A stretch of DNA of 64,000 nt from UBA5859 sp041940025 (lineage in GTDB: Bacteria; Pseudomonadota; Gammaproteobacteria; UBA5859), in NCBI GenBank assembly GCA_041940025.1, contig JBGTSY010000001.1, forward strand, positions 310,001 to 374,000, written 5' to 3'. A program made the translations under genes and the position numbers. The notes beneath the pieces are model-generated. The model saw only the letters and a list, made by a program, of their open reading frames with translations. It did no database searches and had not been told where the DNA came from. Below, in pieces: positions 43,238 through 52,582 of this stretch (the stretch's first letter is position 1; each line of letters begins with the position of its first letter).

Positions 43238-45655
43238 TTAAATATCTAGATTGGATACAGACAATGCGTTTAGCTCAATAAAGTCTCGACGAGGCTCCAC
43301 TTGATCGCCCATTAGTGTGGTGAATATTTCATCTGCGGCAACTGCATCTTCTATCGAGACCCGCAACAGACGGCGCGTCTCTGTATTCATCGTGGTTTCC
43401 CATAATTGATCTGGATTCATTTCTCCTAAACCTTTATAGCGTTGTATGTGCTGACCTTTTTTAGCTTCGGCCAATAAAAACTCATAGATTTGACTGATAT
43501 TTTTTATCGGCTGTTGCTTGTTTTCACGAATCACATGGGTCGATTCGGTGAGCAGATCTCGAAATGGATCACTTAGCTTCACTAATTGGATGTATTCCAC
43601 AGAGTCGATGAGTTCTAAATTAATCGGAATATTGCGACTGATCCCGTGCGCTTTAATGGTGAGCACGGCGGCGCCTGAATCCTGATCCTCGCTACCGGCT
43701 TGTTGATATTCTACCTGGGTACCACTTAGGCTGTGCTTGAGAATTATTTCTCTGAGTGATGCCAGCCAGGTGGAAAATTCTTCCGTCGATTGTGTGCATT
43801 CGATGGTAAGCGCTTCCATTTCGCTGATACCTGCAACAAATGCTTTTGGGTAGCGTTTTTCAAGATGGATCTGTAGAGCGCGTAGTTTCTGATACTCTGT
43901 CAACAGTTGTTCTAAAGGCTGTCCCTGGATGGGTGGGGTGTCGTCGGCCAAATATAGCTCTGCATTTTGTAAGCCCTGTTGCGTTAAGTAACTCTGCAAT
44001 TCTTCATCATCCTTAAGATAGTGTTCCTGTTTACCTCTTTTCACTTTATATAGGGGAGGTTGGGCAATATAAAGGTATCCGCGTTCGATGATTTCCGGCA
44101 TTTGTCGGTAGAAGAATGTCAGCAATAGGGTGCGTATATGCGAGCCATCTACATCCGCATCGGTCATGATTATAATTCGGTGGTAACGGAATTTATCCGG
44201 ATTGTAGTCTTCTCGACCAATACCACAACCAAGGGCCGTGATTAGCGTACCTACTTCTGCAGACGACAGCATTTTGTCGAAACGAGCCTTCTCTACATTC
44301 AGTATCTTTCCCTTAAGAGGTAATATGGCCTGAAATTTTCTGTCTCTACCCTGTTTTGCTGAGCCGCCCGCGGAATCACCCTCAACAATGTAAAGTTCAG
44401 ATAATTCTGGACTTTTTTCCTGGCAATCGGCCAATTTTCCGGGCAAACCGGCAATATCTAAAGCACCCTTACGACGCACCATTTCGCGAGCTTTACGTGC
44501 CGCGTCACGGGCTCTGGCTGCATCGATAATTTTCCCAATAATAGCCTTGCTTTCTGTAGGGTATTCTAAAAGATAATCATTCAATCTTTCTGCCATTACC
44601 GATTCAACTGCGGATTTCACCTCGGAGGAAACCAGCTTATCTTTGGTTTGAGATGAAAATTTGGGATCTGGTACTTTTACCGATAAAACTGCTGTCAAAC
44701 CTTCTCTGGCATCATCACCGCTTGGGTTTACTTTGGCATTTTTTAGCAAACCTTCTTTAGCCATATAGGAATTGAGGGTTCTGGTTAATGCAGAGCGAAA
44801 TCCGGCTAAATGGGTACCACCATCCCGCTGGGGGATATTATTGGTAAAACAGAAAACATTTTCCTGGAAGGAATCATTCCACTGTAGGGCAATTTCGACA
44901 GTGATTTGATCTTTCTGTTCTAAACAGTAAAAAGGGGTGGTGTGCACCGGTGTTTTTTTAGTGTTCAGGTGTTCGACAAAAGCCTTGATACCACCTTGAT
45001 ATTCAAAGGAATCTTGTTTTTCCTGTCGTTCATCAATTAGTTGAATTTTAATACCAGAATTGAGAAAGGAGAGCTCTCTGAGTCTTTTTGCAAGAATGTC
45101 GTAGTGAAATTCGGTGTCTGAAAATATTTCTGGGCTGGGTTGAAAGGTCACTTTGGTGCCTGTTTTTTGCGTTTCTCCTACGACTTCTAAGGTGTTGACA
45201 GGCACACCTAGTTTGTATTCTTGGCGGTGTATTTTATTGTTTCGATGAATTGTTAAGGTAAGATGCTCCGAAAGGGCGTTGACTACCGATACGCCTACAC
45301 CATGAAGACCGCCAGAAACTTTATAAGAGTTGTCGTCAAATTTCCCTCCGGCGTGGAGAACGGTCATGATTACCTGTGCTGCAGAAACGCCTTCTTCAGG
45401 ATGAATATCCACTGGGATCCCTCGGCCATTGTCTTCAACGCTAATTGCGTTATTTGTGTGGATTTTCACTATGATTTCGGAGCAGTGTCCCGCCAATGCC
45501 TCGTCCACTGAGTTATCCACTACTTCAAACACCATATGGTGCAAGCCAGTGCCATCATCTGTGTCACCGATATACATTCCCGGCCTTTTGCGCACTGCAT
45601 CTAACCCCTTCAAAACTTTAATGTTTGAAGAGTCATAATTTTGAGTGTCACTCAT
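43238..45655 (-). CDS. gyrB: DNA gyrase subunit B
   Basis: ATPase subunit of gyrase. 805 residues: GHKL ATPase with VLKGLDAVRKRPGMYIGDT, EVVDNSVDEALAG, DNGRGIPVD and GGLHGVGVSVVNAL; TOPRIM with EGDSAGGSAKQGRDR and MTDADVDGSHI; a gammaproteobacterial insert (about 560-730); and the C-terminal QRYKGLGEMNPDQLWETTM motif. Last gene of dnaA-dnaN-recF-gyrB, 50 bp after recF. Confidence 0.98.
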   Translation of the reverse strand: MSDTQNYDSSNIKVLKGLDAVRKRPGMYIGDTDDGTGLHHMVFEVVDNSVDEALAGHCSEIIVKIHTNNAISVEDNGRGIPVDIHPEEGVSAAQVIMTVLHAGGKFDDNSYKVSGGLHGVGVSVVNALSEHLTLTIHRNNKIHRQEYKLGVPVNTLEVVGETQKTGTKVTFQPSPEIFSDTEFHYDILAKRLRELSFLNSGIKIQLIDERQEKQDSFEYQGGIKAFVEHLNTKKTPVHTTPFYCLEQKDQITVEIALQWNDSFQENVFCFTNNIPQRDGGTHLAGFRSALTRTLNSYMAKEGLLKNAKVNPSGDDAREGLTAVLSVKVPDPKFSSQTKDKLVSSEVKSAVESVMAERLNDYLLEYPTESKAIIGKIIDAARARDAARKAREMVRRKGALDIAGLPGKLADCQEKSPELSELYIVEGDSAGGSAKQGRDRKFQAILPLKGKILNVEKARFDKMLSSAEVGTLITALGCGIGREDYNPDKFRYHRIIIMTDADVDGSHIRTLLLTFFYRQMPEIIERGYLYIAQPPLYKVKRGKQEHYLKDDEELQSYLTQQGLQNAELYLADDTPPIQGQPLEQLLTEYQKLRALQIHLEKRYPKAFVAGISEMEALTIECTQSTEEFSTWLASLREIILKHSLSGTQVEYQQAGSEDQDSGAAVLTIKAHGISRNIPINLELIDSVEYIQLVKLSDPFRDLLTESTHVIRENKQQPIKNISQIYEFLLAEAKKGQHIQRYKGLGEMNPDQLWETTMNTETRRLLRVSIEDAVAADEIFTTLMGDQVEPRRDFIELNALSVSNLDI

Positions 45656-45705
45656 CTATTTAAATCCTCGCAGGAAGAGGTCTAGTCTGTCATAAAGAGA
45701 ATGAA

Positions 45706-46785
45706 TTATACCATTTCCTGAAGGTTACCACGTTCCACGTGGAACCATTTATAATCCGTTACAAAACTGGGCGTCACACCTTTAAAATGGACAGAAGTTA
45801 AAAACGCCTGGCAATTTATAGTGCCTAAAAGCTGAAGAAAAGCGTTCATTCTTGTCTCATCAAATTCGGCTTCAATATCATCCCAGACAACCACGGGTGT
45901 TTCGGCGGTAATCTGAGCAGAAACTTTCATTTGGCAAAATTGGAGCGAAAAAGCCAGCGCTTTAGATTCTCCCCTAGATAAAAACGAGGAAACAGGAAGA
46001 TTGTCTATGGTAAGCCTCAATTCGGCTCTATGGGGGCCACAACTTGTGATTCCTCTAGAGAGATCGAAGTCATATTTTTTCTCCAACGCCTGTGCTAGGG
46101 TCAAGCCTTTGACCCATCCGGGATGGTATTCAATTTTGACATCATAGGGTATATCGAATAGCTCAAGACATTGAGCCAGGTGAGATAATATTTGATGACA
46201 ATATTGATTGCGAAGTTCAGACAGCCGTTCACCAAGCAAAGTTAAAGGTTCATCCCAAATTACGATAGACTTTTTCGGCTGTTGATTTCTAAGGGCGGCG
46301 TTTCTTTGGGATAAAGTTTTTCTATATTTTTGCCAAACAGCCAGGTAATCAGGTTCTACGTGGAACAATCCCCAGTCTAGGAACCGTCTTCTGGCATGGG
46401 GACCCGTATTCAATAGAGAGTGGCTGTCCGGGGTAAAGGTTTGAATAGGAAATACCTTTGCAATTTCGGAAGCTTTTTTTATTTCTGCTCTATCCAAGCG
46501 GTATCTTTTGTTTCCCTCTTCTTTTTCCAGCCCCAATTGATGCTCTTTGCCGCATTCTTGATGAAATTTAGCGAACAAGTTTAGTTTATCAAATCCATTT
46601 TGAATCAGTAGCTTGCTTCTGTTAGTGCGGAATGAACGACCGGTCCCAAGGCAATAGATAGCCTCCAGCACGCTGGTTTTCCCGGCGCCGTTCGCTCCAG
46701 AAATAAAATTAAATGTCGGCTCAGGGGTAATGGATAAATGAGAGAGGTTTCTGAAGTGTGAAATCTTAAGATTTTGTATTTTCAC
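45706..46785 (-). CDS. recF: DNA replication and repair protein RecF
   Basis: SMC-like ATPase that loads RecA at gaps. 359 residues with MKIQNLKISHFRNL, Walker A SGANGAGKTSVLEAIYCLGTG, the signature motif FLSRGESKALAFSLQ and Walker B PVVVWDDIEAEFD. Two near-palindromic parS-like sites are embedded in the reading frame, each encoding Phe-His-Val-Glu (about residue 142 and residue 348). Eight bp after dnaN. Confidence 0.97.
   Translation of the reverse strand: MKIQNLKISHFRNLSHLSITPEPTFNFISGANGAGKTSVLEAIYCLGTGRSFRTNRSKLLIQNGFDKLNLFAKFHQECGKEHQLGLEKEEGNKRYRLDRAEIKKASEIAKVFPIQTFTPDSHSLLNTGPHARRRFLDWGLFHVEPDYLAVWQKYRKTLSQRNAALRNQQPKKSIVIWDEPLTLLGERLSELRNQYCHQILSHLAQCLELFDIPYDVKIEYHPGWVKGLTLAQALEKKYDFDLSRGITSCGPHRAELRLTIDNLPVSSFLSRGESKALAFSLQFCQMKVSAQITAETPVVVWDDIEAEFDETRMNAFLQLLGTINCQAFLTSVHFKGVTPSFVTDYKWFHVERGNLQEMV
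45732..45745. promoter_or_regulatory. parS: parS-like site 1 (ParB centromere), inside recF
   Basis: GTTCCACGTGGAAC is a perfect 14-bp palindrome. With one flanking base each side it differs by one base from the 16-bp parS used by Pseudomonas ParB. ParB sites cluster near replication origins. Confidence 0.85.
46353..46366. promoter_or_regulatory. parS: parS-like site 2 (one mismatch), inside recF
   Basis: GTTCTACGTGGAAC differs from site 1 by a single base. It lies 621 bp away in the same gene and encodes the same FHVE peptide in the same frame. Confidence 0.65.
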
Positions 46786-46793
46786 TTATATTC

Positions 46794-47897
46794 TTAAAGT
46801 CGCATGGGCATCACTACATATTGACATTCTTTCGACTCCAGGCCCTTAATTAGAATACTTGAGTTGCTGTCCCTCAACTCAAATTGAACCTCTGTATCAG
46901 GCAGAGCGTTCAAAACATCTATTAGATAATTGACATTAAATCCAATTTCTATGGGCTCACCTGAGTAACTCACTTCCAAATCTTCTTCCGCCTCTTCTTG
47001 TTCAGGGTTATGTGTTTGGCAGAATAGTTTGTTCTCTTCAAAGACCAGTCGAATTCCTCGATATTTATCGCTCGCTAAAATGGCTGTTCGAGTCAAAGAC
47101 TGTTTCAACGCTTCTCTAGGCGCTACCATCAGGTGACCGCCTGGTTGCGGAATGACGCTACGATAGTCTGGAAATTTGCCGTCAATCAACTTTGTGGTGA
47201 ACTGAAGATCTTCCAATTCAATTTTTAGGTGATGGCGACCAAATTTCAGCTGCACCTGTTGCTCAGGTTCATCTAAAAGTCGCAGTATCTCATTAACACC
47301 TTTACGAGGAACAATCATTTCTAAAGGTTGGTCTATGGATTCGGTTGTGTCTACTTGAGACAGAGCTAATCTGTGTCCATCTGTGGCAACCGCTAGAATT
47401 TGATTTTGCACCAAATTTAGGTAAAGTCCATTCAGATAATAGCGCACGTCTTGCTGCGCCATGGAAAACTGAGTCTGTTCCACAAGATAGCGTAGCTCAT
47501 CTTGCGGCAGAGTACATTGGTACATGTACTCTGACTCCTCCAATGTAGGATATTCGTTGGCAGGTAAAGTGGCGAGCAAAAATCTACTTTTTCCAGAAGT
47601 GACTCGAACTTTGCTATCCTGTGTGGAGAAATTGATTAGATCCCCCGGTGGTAGCGCCCTACATATGTCCAGTAGTTTCTTTGCGGGCAAAGTGATAGTG
47701 CCTTCGTCTTCCACCTCATCTATCTTAAGGTTTCCCGACAGCTCGACATCTAAATCTGTACCTGTGTAACATAGTTTATTTTTTTCTATAGATATCAATA
47801 TATTAGATAAAATTGGCATGCCCTGTTTACGGCCAACAACACCATTTAATAATTGTAATGGTTTAAGGAACCTATCTCTTTCTATAGAAAATTTCAT
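46794..47897 (-). CDS. dnaN: DNA polymerase III sliding clamp (beta)
   Basis: Processivity clamp. 367 residues in three similar domains, beginning MKFSIERDRFLKPLQLLNGVV, with GRKQGMPILSNILI, TDGHRLALSQV and the C-terminal hydrophobic-pocket motif YVVMPMRL that ends all bacterial beta clamps. Eight bp before recF. The 117 bp separating it from dnaA could hold a separate promoter; no DnaA box was seen there. Confidence 0.98.
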   Translation of the reverse strand: MKFSIERDRFLKPLQLLNGVVGRKQGMPILSNILISIEKNKLCYTGTDLDVELSGNLKIDEVEDEGTITLPAKKLLDICRALPPGDLINFSTQDSKVRVTSGKSRFLLATLPANEYPTLEESEYMYQCTLPQDELRYLVEQTQFSMAQQDVRYYLNGLYLNLVQNQILAVATDGHRLALSQVDTTESIDQPLEMIVPRKGVNEILRLLDEPEQQVQLKFGRHHLKIELEDLQFTTKLIDGKFPDYRSVIPQPGGHLMVAPREALKQSLTRTAILASDKYRGIRLVFEENKLFCQTHNPEQEEAEEDLEVSYSGEPIEIGFNVNYLIDVLNALPDTEVQFELRDSNSSILIKGLESKECQYVVMPMRL

Positions 47898-48014
47898 CGT
47901 ATCTGGATTTCGTTAAACTTGGGTTCAGAGTAGGGGACAGTGTCCAACATTGGTCAAGAATATAAACATCGACAGGGTTATATGCTCACTTAAAAGAGTT
48001 TACTGCTTCTAGAA

Positions 48015-49361
48015 TCAGGTAGAAAGTAATCGATGTAAATTTGCATAATCCTCAGAGATGTTTTTATCTGAATTCTTTAATTCATCGATTTTGTTTCTCG
48101 CATGTAATACTGTGGTGTGATCTCGTCCCCCGAATGCGTCTCCGATTTCTGGTAAACTGTGATTGGTCAGCTCTTTTGCAAGGGCCATGGCCATTTGACG
48201 AGGACGTGCGACGGATCGACTACGCCTTTTTGACAATAAATCCGATACCCTGATTTTGTAGTATTCCGCTACGGTTTTTTGAATGTTTTCAATGGTAATC
48301 AACTTCTCGTGAAGGGATAGCAGATCTCTTAAAGCTTCGCGCGTGAAATCAATATCAATTTCGTGTCCGGTAAAATGGGCATGGGCAACGACACGACGTA
48401 ATGCGCCTTCTAATTCTCGAACATTAGAGCGAATATGTTTGGCGACGAAAAAAGCCACATCGGAAGGGAAGTGCACATTCATTTGATCGGCCTTGGCCAT
48501 TAATATTGCCACGCGAGTCTCCAATTCGGGCGGTTCAATGCAGACTGTCAAACCCCAGCCGAAACGACTTTTTAATCGCTCTTCTAATCCAGCCATCTCC
48601 TTCGGATACCGATCTGAAGTGATAATGACCTGCTGACCTGCTTCAAGCAAACTATTAAAGGTGTGAAAAAACTCCTCCTGAGAGCGTTCCTTCCCTGCAA
48701 AAAACTGGATGTCGTCAATGAGTAGAGCGTCAACGAAACGATAATAACGTTTAAACTCCGACATCACATTGAGTTGGAGTGCCCGTACCATATCGGCTAC
48801 GAATCTTTCAGAATGTAAGTAGGCGACTTTGGCATTCGGTTTTGCTTTTTGGATCAGATTACCCACGGCGTGCATGAGGTGGGTTTTGCCCAGTCCGACA
48901 CCTCCATAAATAAAGAGCGGATTATAAGCCTGGCCCGGATTCTCAGCAATTTGCACAGAAGCCGCCCTCGCAAAATGATTCGATTTACCTTCTACGTAGG
49001 TGTCGAAGGTGAATTCGGGATTCAGTTGGCTGGGGTGGATAAAACTTGGTATAGGCTGTGAATTACTTGTGGTTAAGCTTGGGATAGTTTGTGATATCTG
49101 TGGTTCGGGGTTCGATGGCTTAGAGCCGACCTCAACTTTGAGTTTCGGAGGCGTGCCGTTAGTGATCAATTCCAAAATTTCTGTAATTCTTTTTAGGTAT
49201 TGTTCGTTTATCCAATCGAGAACAAATCTATTGGGGGCGTATAGTCTGAGTCCTTCATCATTTTCCACTACCTGTAATGGTCTAATCCAGGTATTAAATT
49301 GTTGCGATGAAAGTTCTGTCTCAAGACGATGAAGGCATTTATGCCATACGTTGCTGTGCAC
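48015..49361 (-). CDS. dnaA: Chromosomal replication initiator DnaA
   Basis: Initiates replication by opening oriC. 448 residues from a GTG start at 49361: domain I (WHKCLHRLETELSSQQFNTWIRPLQ region), a short variable linker (about 75-110), AAA+ domain with FIYGGVGLGKTHLMHA, ALLIDDIQFFAGK and sensor residues, and domain IV with the DNA-binding signature GGRDHTTVLHA. First gene of dnaA-dnaN-recF-gyrB. AGGAG lies about 12 nt upstream of the GTG. Confidence 0.98.
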   Translation of the reverse strand: MHSNVWHKCLHRLETELSSQQFNTWIRPLQVVENDEGLRLYAPNRFVLDWINEQYLKRITEILELITNGTPPKLKVEVGSKPSNPEPQISQTIPSLTTSNSQPIPSFIHPSQLNPEFTFDTYVEGKSNHFARAASVQIAENPGQAYNPLFIYGGVGLGKTHLMHAVGNLIQKAKPNAKVAYLHSERFVADMVRALQLNVMSEFKRYYRFVDALLIDDIQFFAGKERSQEEFFHTFNSLLEAGQQVIITSDRYPKEMAGLEERLKSRFGWGLTVCIEPPELETRVAILMAKADQMNVHFPSDVAFFVAKHIRSNVRELEGALRRVVAHAHFTGHEIDIDFTREALRDLLSLHEKLITIENIQKTVAEYYKIRVSDLLSKRRSRSVARPRQMAMALAKELTNHSLPEIGDAFGGRDHTTVLHARNKIDELKNSDKNISEDYANLHRLLST

Positions 49362-49688
49362 CTAGCAAAGCTCCTATTACCAACATATTAGTAGTGTTTG
49401 ATACTTGTATTAGCTAGAGGCGTGAGAAGGATAATAGAGAATACAGAAACTGAAAATCCACAAGATTGATACACGACCTCAAAGGTCGAACATTTTTAGC
49501 ATGTTCAAATTGGCGACGCAAGCACTGTTAAACTAAAAAATATTTTATGTTTTAAATGGTAGAAACGAATTGACAAAAATACTTTTTATAATATTTTTTC
49601 CACTGTTGTATCACTTAGCTTTTAACTTATTATAGTTGTACATGTATCTTAGAAATTAGTTTAATAACGACAGTAGATTGGTCGGATC
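49362..49688. other. Intergenic region upstream of dnaA
   Basis: 327 bp, AT-rich in its right half, no gene supported. It must carry the dnaA promoter and the end of the barrel operon. It has two imperfect DnaA boxes (AAATCCACA at 49454-49462 and TGATACACG at 49467-49475, 7/9 each), which could serve autoregulation, and a tandem pair of palindromes. No exact DnaA box occurs, so it is a weaker origin candidate than 39.1 kb. Confidence 0.6.
49474..49506. repeat. Two adjoining palindromes upstream of dnaA
   Basis: CGACCT-CAA-AGGTCG (49474-49488) abuts GAACAT-N7-ATGTTC (49488/49489-49506). There is no T tract on either side, so they look more like protein binding sites than terminators. Binding factor unknown. 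Confidence 0.45.
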
Positions 49689-51092
49689 TTAAAAGACTAT
49701 ATCTAATACAATACTCGCAATATGTACGTCTTCATTAGGTGGTTTAAGAAATAAACCTGACTTGCCGTCTTCTGCATTTAATTGGGATAGGTCTATTTTT
49801 AAAGCAGAGAATTCGTTCATATCCCAGCGTAATCCTAAAGTAATGGACTCTTGCTCTGGGGAATTGTTATTGGCTACTTGTTCTAAAAAGTCTCTTGTCA
49901 GCCCAGAGACGATTTTAAATTCTGTCTCGGCTTTGGTTTTTGCAAATGTCATGTGGGGTAATAGATTTCCGAATCTAAATCCGTAGGTGACATACCAAGT
50001 TTTTGATGTGGAATCACCGGTTGCTAATTGTACTTTTCTCTCGCCAAGTTCGGCGATAAATACGTGTCCCTCGCTATCCAGGCTAATGCCAATGGACCAA
50101 AATTTTCCAAAGAAATTGTCACCAGAAGTCAGTGAGCGACTGGAAAAATTATTTGTTAAAGAAAAACTTTGGGTGAGTAGAGTATTCAATTCTTCCGTGG
50201 TCAGTGAAGCTGCAGTGGCGTCAATGGAATCCAGGTAGGCGCTGGCTGCGCCAGAGGTGACACTATCAATAAGCAAGGTTGTGAGAAAATTACTAATCTG
50301 AATTTGTGTATCGAGAATGGCCATTGAAGTGAGTGCGGAAGGTTTATCCTCAAAAGCAAGTTCCATCTCCGTATAGCCGATGCGAGTGACAAGTACAGGA
50401 CTAGCGATTTCTAGATTGATGCCTAGAACATCCGTCCCAGAAAAGAGTATCTCAGTGGAGTCCGTTTCTATTTGAAGATTATTTGGATCATCTGTATTGA
50501 TGCCAACTATAGTGGTATTTGCTCTCTGTTTTTCCGGTATCGCGCCGCCGAATAGTTGAACCCTTATCGCTGCATTTTCAAAAAATGGCCACCATGAAAT
50601 GTCTTTGGTTTTGGAGAGATCTAAGCCATTGTATTCTTTCATGGGTACTTGTAAGTACATCTCCATCGGAGGTCGTGCCCATGGATAAGCATAGCCAATC
50701 TCCAAGTAATCTGAGGCGAGAAAAGTAGGTAACACCATCTTGCCGACTTTTACTGAATAGTTCGGGTTAATTTGGTATTTGATAAAGGCCCATGAGGCAT
50801 CGATATTAAAATTGTCCTGTGCAGATTTACCCACCAGCTGAACGGTTGCGGTTAAACTTTCATATGGGAAGGCGGATACCTGTATTCCCAGAACATTATC
50901 CATCAGTCTGGAATCCACCTCGTCGAACTGTTCAAAGGTAGTATTTAAAGTGACATCCCGATTGTCCACGTAACTACTGCCAGCGGAGAGAAAACCGGAG
51001 TATTGGATTTCTGGTGCGGCAACAGCGACAGAACTAGCCAGACTGAATAATGAAAGATAAAGAGCGAAAAATGTCCTATGCAGATTAATCAT
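49689..51092 (-). CDS. Outer-membrane beta-barrel protein, paralogue C
   Basis: Function unknown; porin-like. 467 residues with a signal peptide (about 1-25, ending VAVAA), then the block shared by all three paralogues here: YSGFLSAGSSYVDNR, QLVGKSAQDNFN, WAFIKY, VKVGKMVLPTFLASD and GYAYPWARPPMEMY. The middle (about 270-320) is rich in Thr/Ser/Leu and diverges from the others. The last strand SIVLDIVF ends in Phe, the outer-membrane insertion signal. Its ATG overlaps the stop of paralogue B by one base (TAATG), so the two are coupled. Last gene of the five-gene unit. Confidence 0.75.
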   Translation of the reverse strand: MINLHRTFFALYLSLFSLASSVAVAAPEIQYSGFLSAGSSYVDNRDVTLNTTFEQFDEVDSRLMDNVLGIQVSAFPYESLTATVQLVGKSAQDNFNIDASWAFIKYQINPNYSVKVGKMVLPTFLASDYLEIGYAYPWARPPMEMYLQVPMKEYNGLDLSKTKDISWWPFFENAAIRVQLFGGAIPEKQRANTTIVGINTDDPNNLQIETDSTEILFSGTDVLGINLEIASPVLVTRIGYTEMELAFEDKPSALTSMAILDTQIQISNFLTTLLIDSVTSGAASAYLDSIDATAASLTTEELNTLLTQSFSLTNNFSSRSLTSGDNFFGKFWSIGISLDSEGHVFIAELGERKVQLATGDSTSKTWYVTYGFRFGNLLPHMTFAKTKAETEFKIVSGLTRDFLEQVANNNSPEQESITLGLRWDMNEFSALKIDLSQLNAEDGKSGLFLKPPNEDVHIASIVLDIVF

Positions 51093-52561
51093 TAGAACAC
51101 TACATCGACTACAAAGCTGCTAATTAACACATCGCCATCAGGCTCAGAGGAGAATATCCCTGATCTGGCACTTACCCCCGGGTAGCCATCACCACTGTCA
51201 GGATTGATGTGCTCTAGTTGTGCTTTGATTACCGCTCGTTTATTGAATGCGTAATTTAATCCTAAGGTGGTAGAAACTTGCTCTCCAATTAATAAATTAT
51301 CAATATTTGTAATTAGGTCGCTTTCTTTTTTAATCGCTGCAAATGTGACCAGAGGCATCCAATTACCAATTTGGCGTGCGATCGTGACGTAGCCAGATTT
51401 TGAGTACGCACTACCGAGTTGAAAGCGTTGTGCTTCAAACATGAACAACCAATTTTGCCGTTCGCTCGTTATGCCAACACCTTGGATATCGATATCCACA
51501 CTAAACTGGTCGCCAAATAGTGCAATTTGCGAGCTGATGCCAAGGAAGTCGTTGAGATTTAACGCACCCCCGGTATTTTGTATCGCCGATAAAGTAGACG
51601 AAATATCAGCTCCACCATTAGACTGATTCACGAGGTTAATGAATAATACCTGCGCTAACTCAGTCAGGCCTTGGGTGCTATCTGTGAGACCCAAAGCGAG
51701 CGTGCCTAACGAGGATTCGTTTATCTCTAAGGTGGCTAATTGACGATTCAGGCGAAGTGAGAAATAAGGATTACTCAAGGAAACCACAAAGCCAAAGGAT
51801 TCCGAGATAGATATATCCAGTTCCCGATGGGTGATAATGCCAGTTAAACCAGCGGCCTCCAATTCTGCCGAAGTAAGTGTGCCTGCTTGGTTCGCCAATG
51901 TGTTTAGGGTGGCAATATCGCTATTGGATATGTCTACACCAGAAAGTGACGGGAAATCTACATTTAACGTAGGATGACGACCCGCATTGAATTGGGCTTC
52001 AAGGGTACTGTGACCAATTAAGGGCAATTTGTTTAAGGAAAATCGCCGACTAATATCAATTCCTGAGTGAGTGGTGATTAGTGAGGCAACCCCATAAACT
52101 TCCCTTGGAGGGATCACCCATGGGTAAGAGTAGCCTACATTGATATGCTCTGAAATGAGATGGATAGGCAGTACAGTTTTTCCAATTCTTAGTTGCCAGT
52201 TTGGCGTGGGTTGCCAATTGAAATACGCCCATTCGGTCTGCAATGTGAAGTCGTCTCTTGTGCCACGCCCCACAAATTGAATGACACCTTGCAATTTAGA
52301 AGAGAATTGTTGTGAAAACTGAAGGCCTATTTTGCTGTTGGCACCGTAACGCTCCCCATTGTCCACTTCGTCGAAAAAACTATTAATTACGGCATTTCTT
52401 TCATCCGCATAGCTGATCCCTGCGCTTAGATATCCTGCTAAATCGATGGATTGCGCAACAGTGTTGCCAGTCAGCATCGTCAGAAAAATAAGGAAATAAA
52501 TAGAATTGCTAAAGTACTTTGTAGATTTTGTTCCGTGGTGATGTTTTTGGTGCATGTACAC
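51092..52561 (-). CDS. Outer-membrane beta-barrel protein, paralogue B
   Basis: Function unknown. 489 residues: signal peptide ending near residue 37 (NTVAQ), then GYLSAGISYADER, QFVGRGTRDDFTLQTEWAYF, LRIGKTVLPIHLISE and GYSYPWVIPPREVY, aligned with the other paralogues. It has a longer central insert (about 190-320) and ends SSFVVDVVF with terminal Phe. The N-terminus before the hydrophobic segment (HQKHHHGTK) is unusually His-rich, so the true start may be internal. It begins 21 bp after the small periplasmic protein gene. Confidence 0.75.
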   Translation of the reverse strand: MYMHQKHHHGTKSTKYFSNSIYFLIFLTMLTGNTVAQSIDLAGYLSAGISYADERNAVINSFFDEVDNGERYGANSKIGLQFSQQFSSKLQGVIQFVGRGTRDDFTLQTEWAYFNWQPTPNWQLRIGKTVLPIHLISEHINVGYSYPWVIPPREVYGVASLITTHSGIDISRRFSLNKLPLIGHSTLEAQFNAGRHPTLNVDFPSLSGVDISNSDIATLNTLANQAGTLTSAELEAAGLTGIITHRELDISISESFGFVVSLSNPYFSLRLNRQLATLEINESSLGTLALGLTDSTQGLTELAQVLFINLVNQSNGGADISSTLSAIQNTGGALNLNDFLGISSQIALFGDQFSVDIDIQGVGITSERQNWLFMFEAQRFQLGSAYSKSGYVTIARQIGNWMPLVTFAAIKKESDLITNIDNLLIGEQVSTTLGLNYAFNKRAVIKAQLEHINPDSGDGYPGVSARSGIFSSEPDGDVLISSFVVDVVF

Positions 52562-52582
52562 GGGTGGGCGTCCGGCTAAAAT

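Noticed and set aside
49570..49592. Consensus TTGACA and TATAAT on the plus strand downstream of the barrel operon
   Set aside because: The spacer is only 11 bp, too short for a sigma-70 promoter, and the nearest downstream gene in that direction is on the other strand.
39000..49700. GC-skew sign change as direct proof of the origin
   Set aside because: Hand counts on a few lines either side gave mixed results, dominated by gene orientation; a whole-chromosome calculation is needed.
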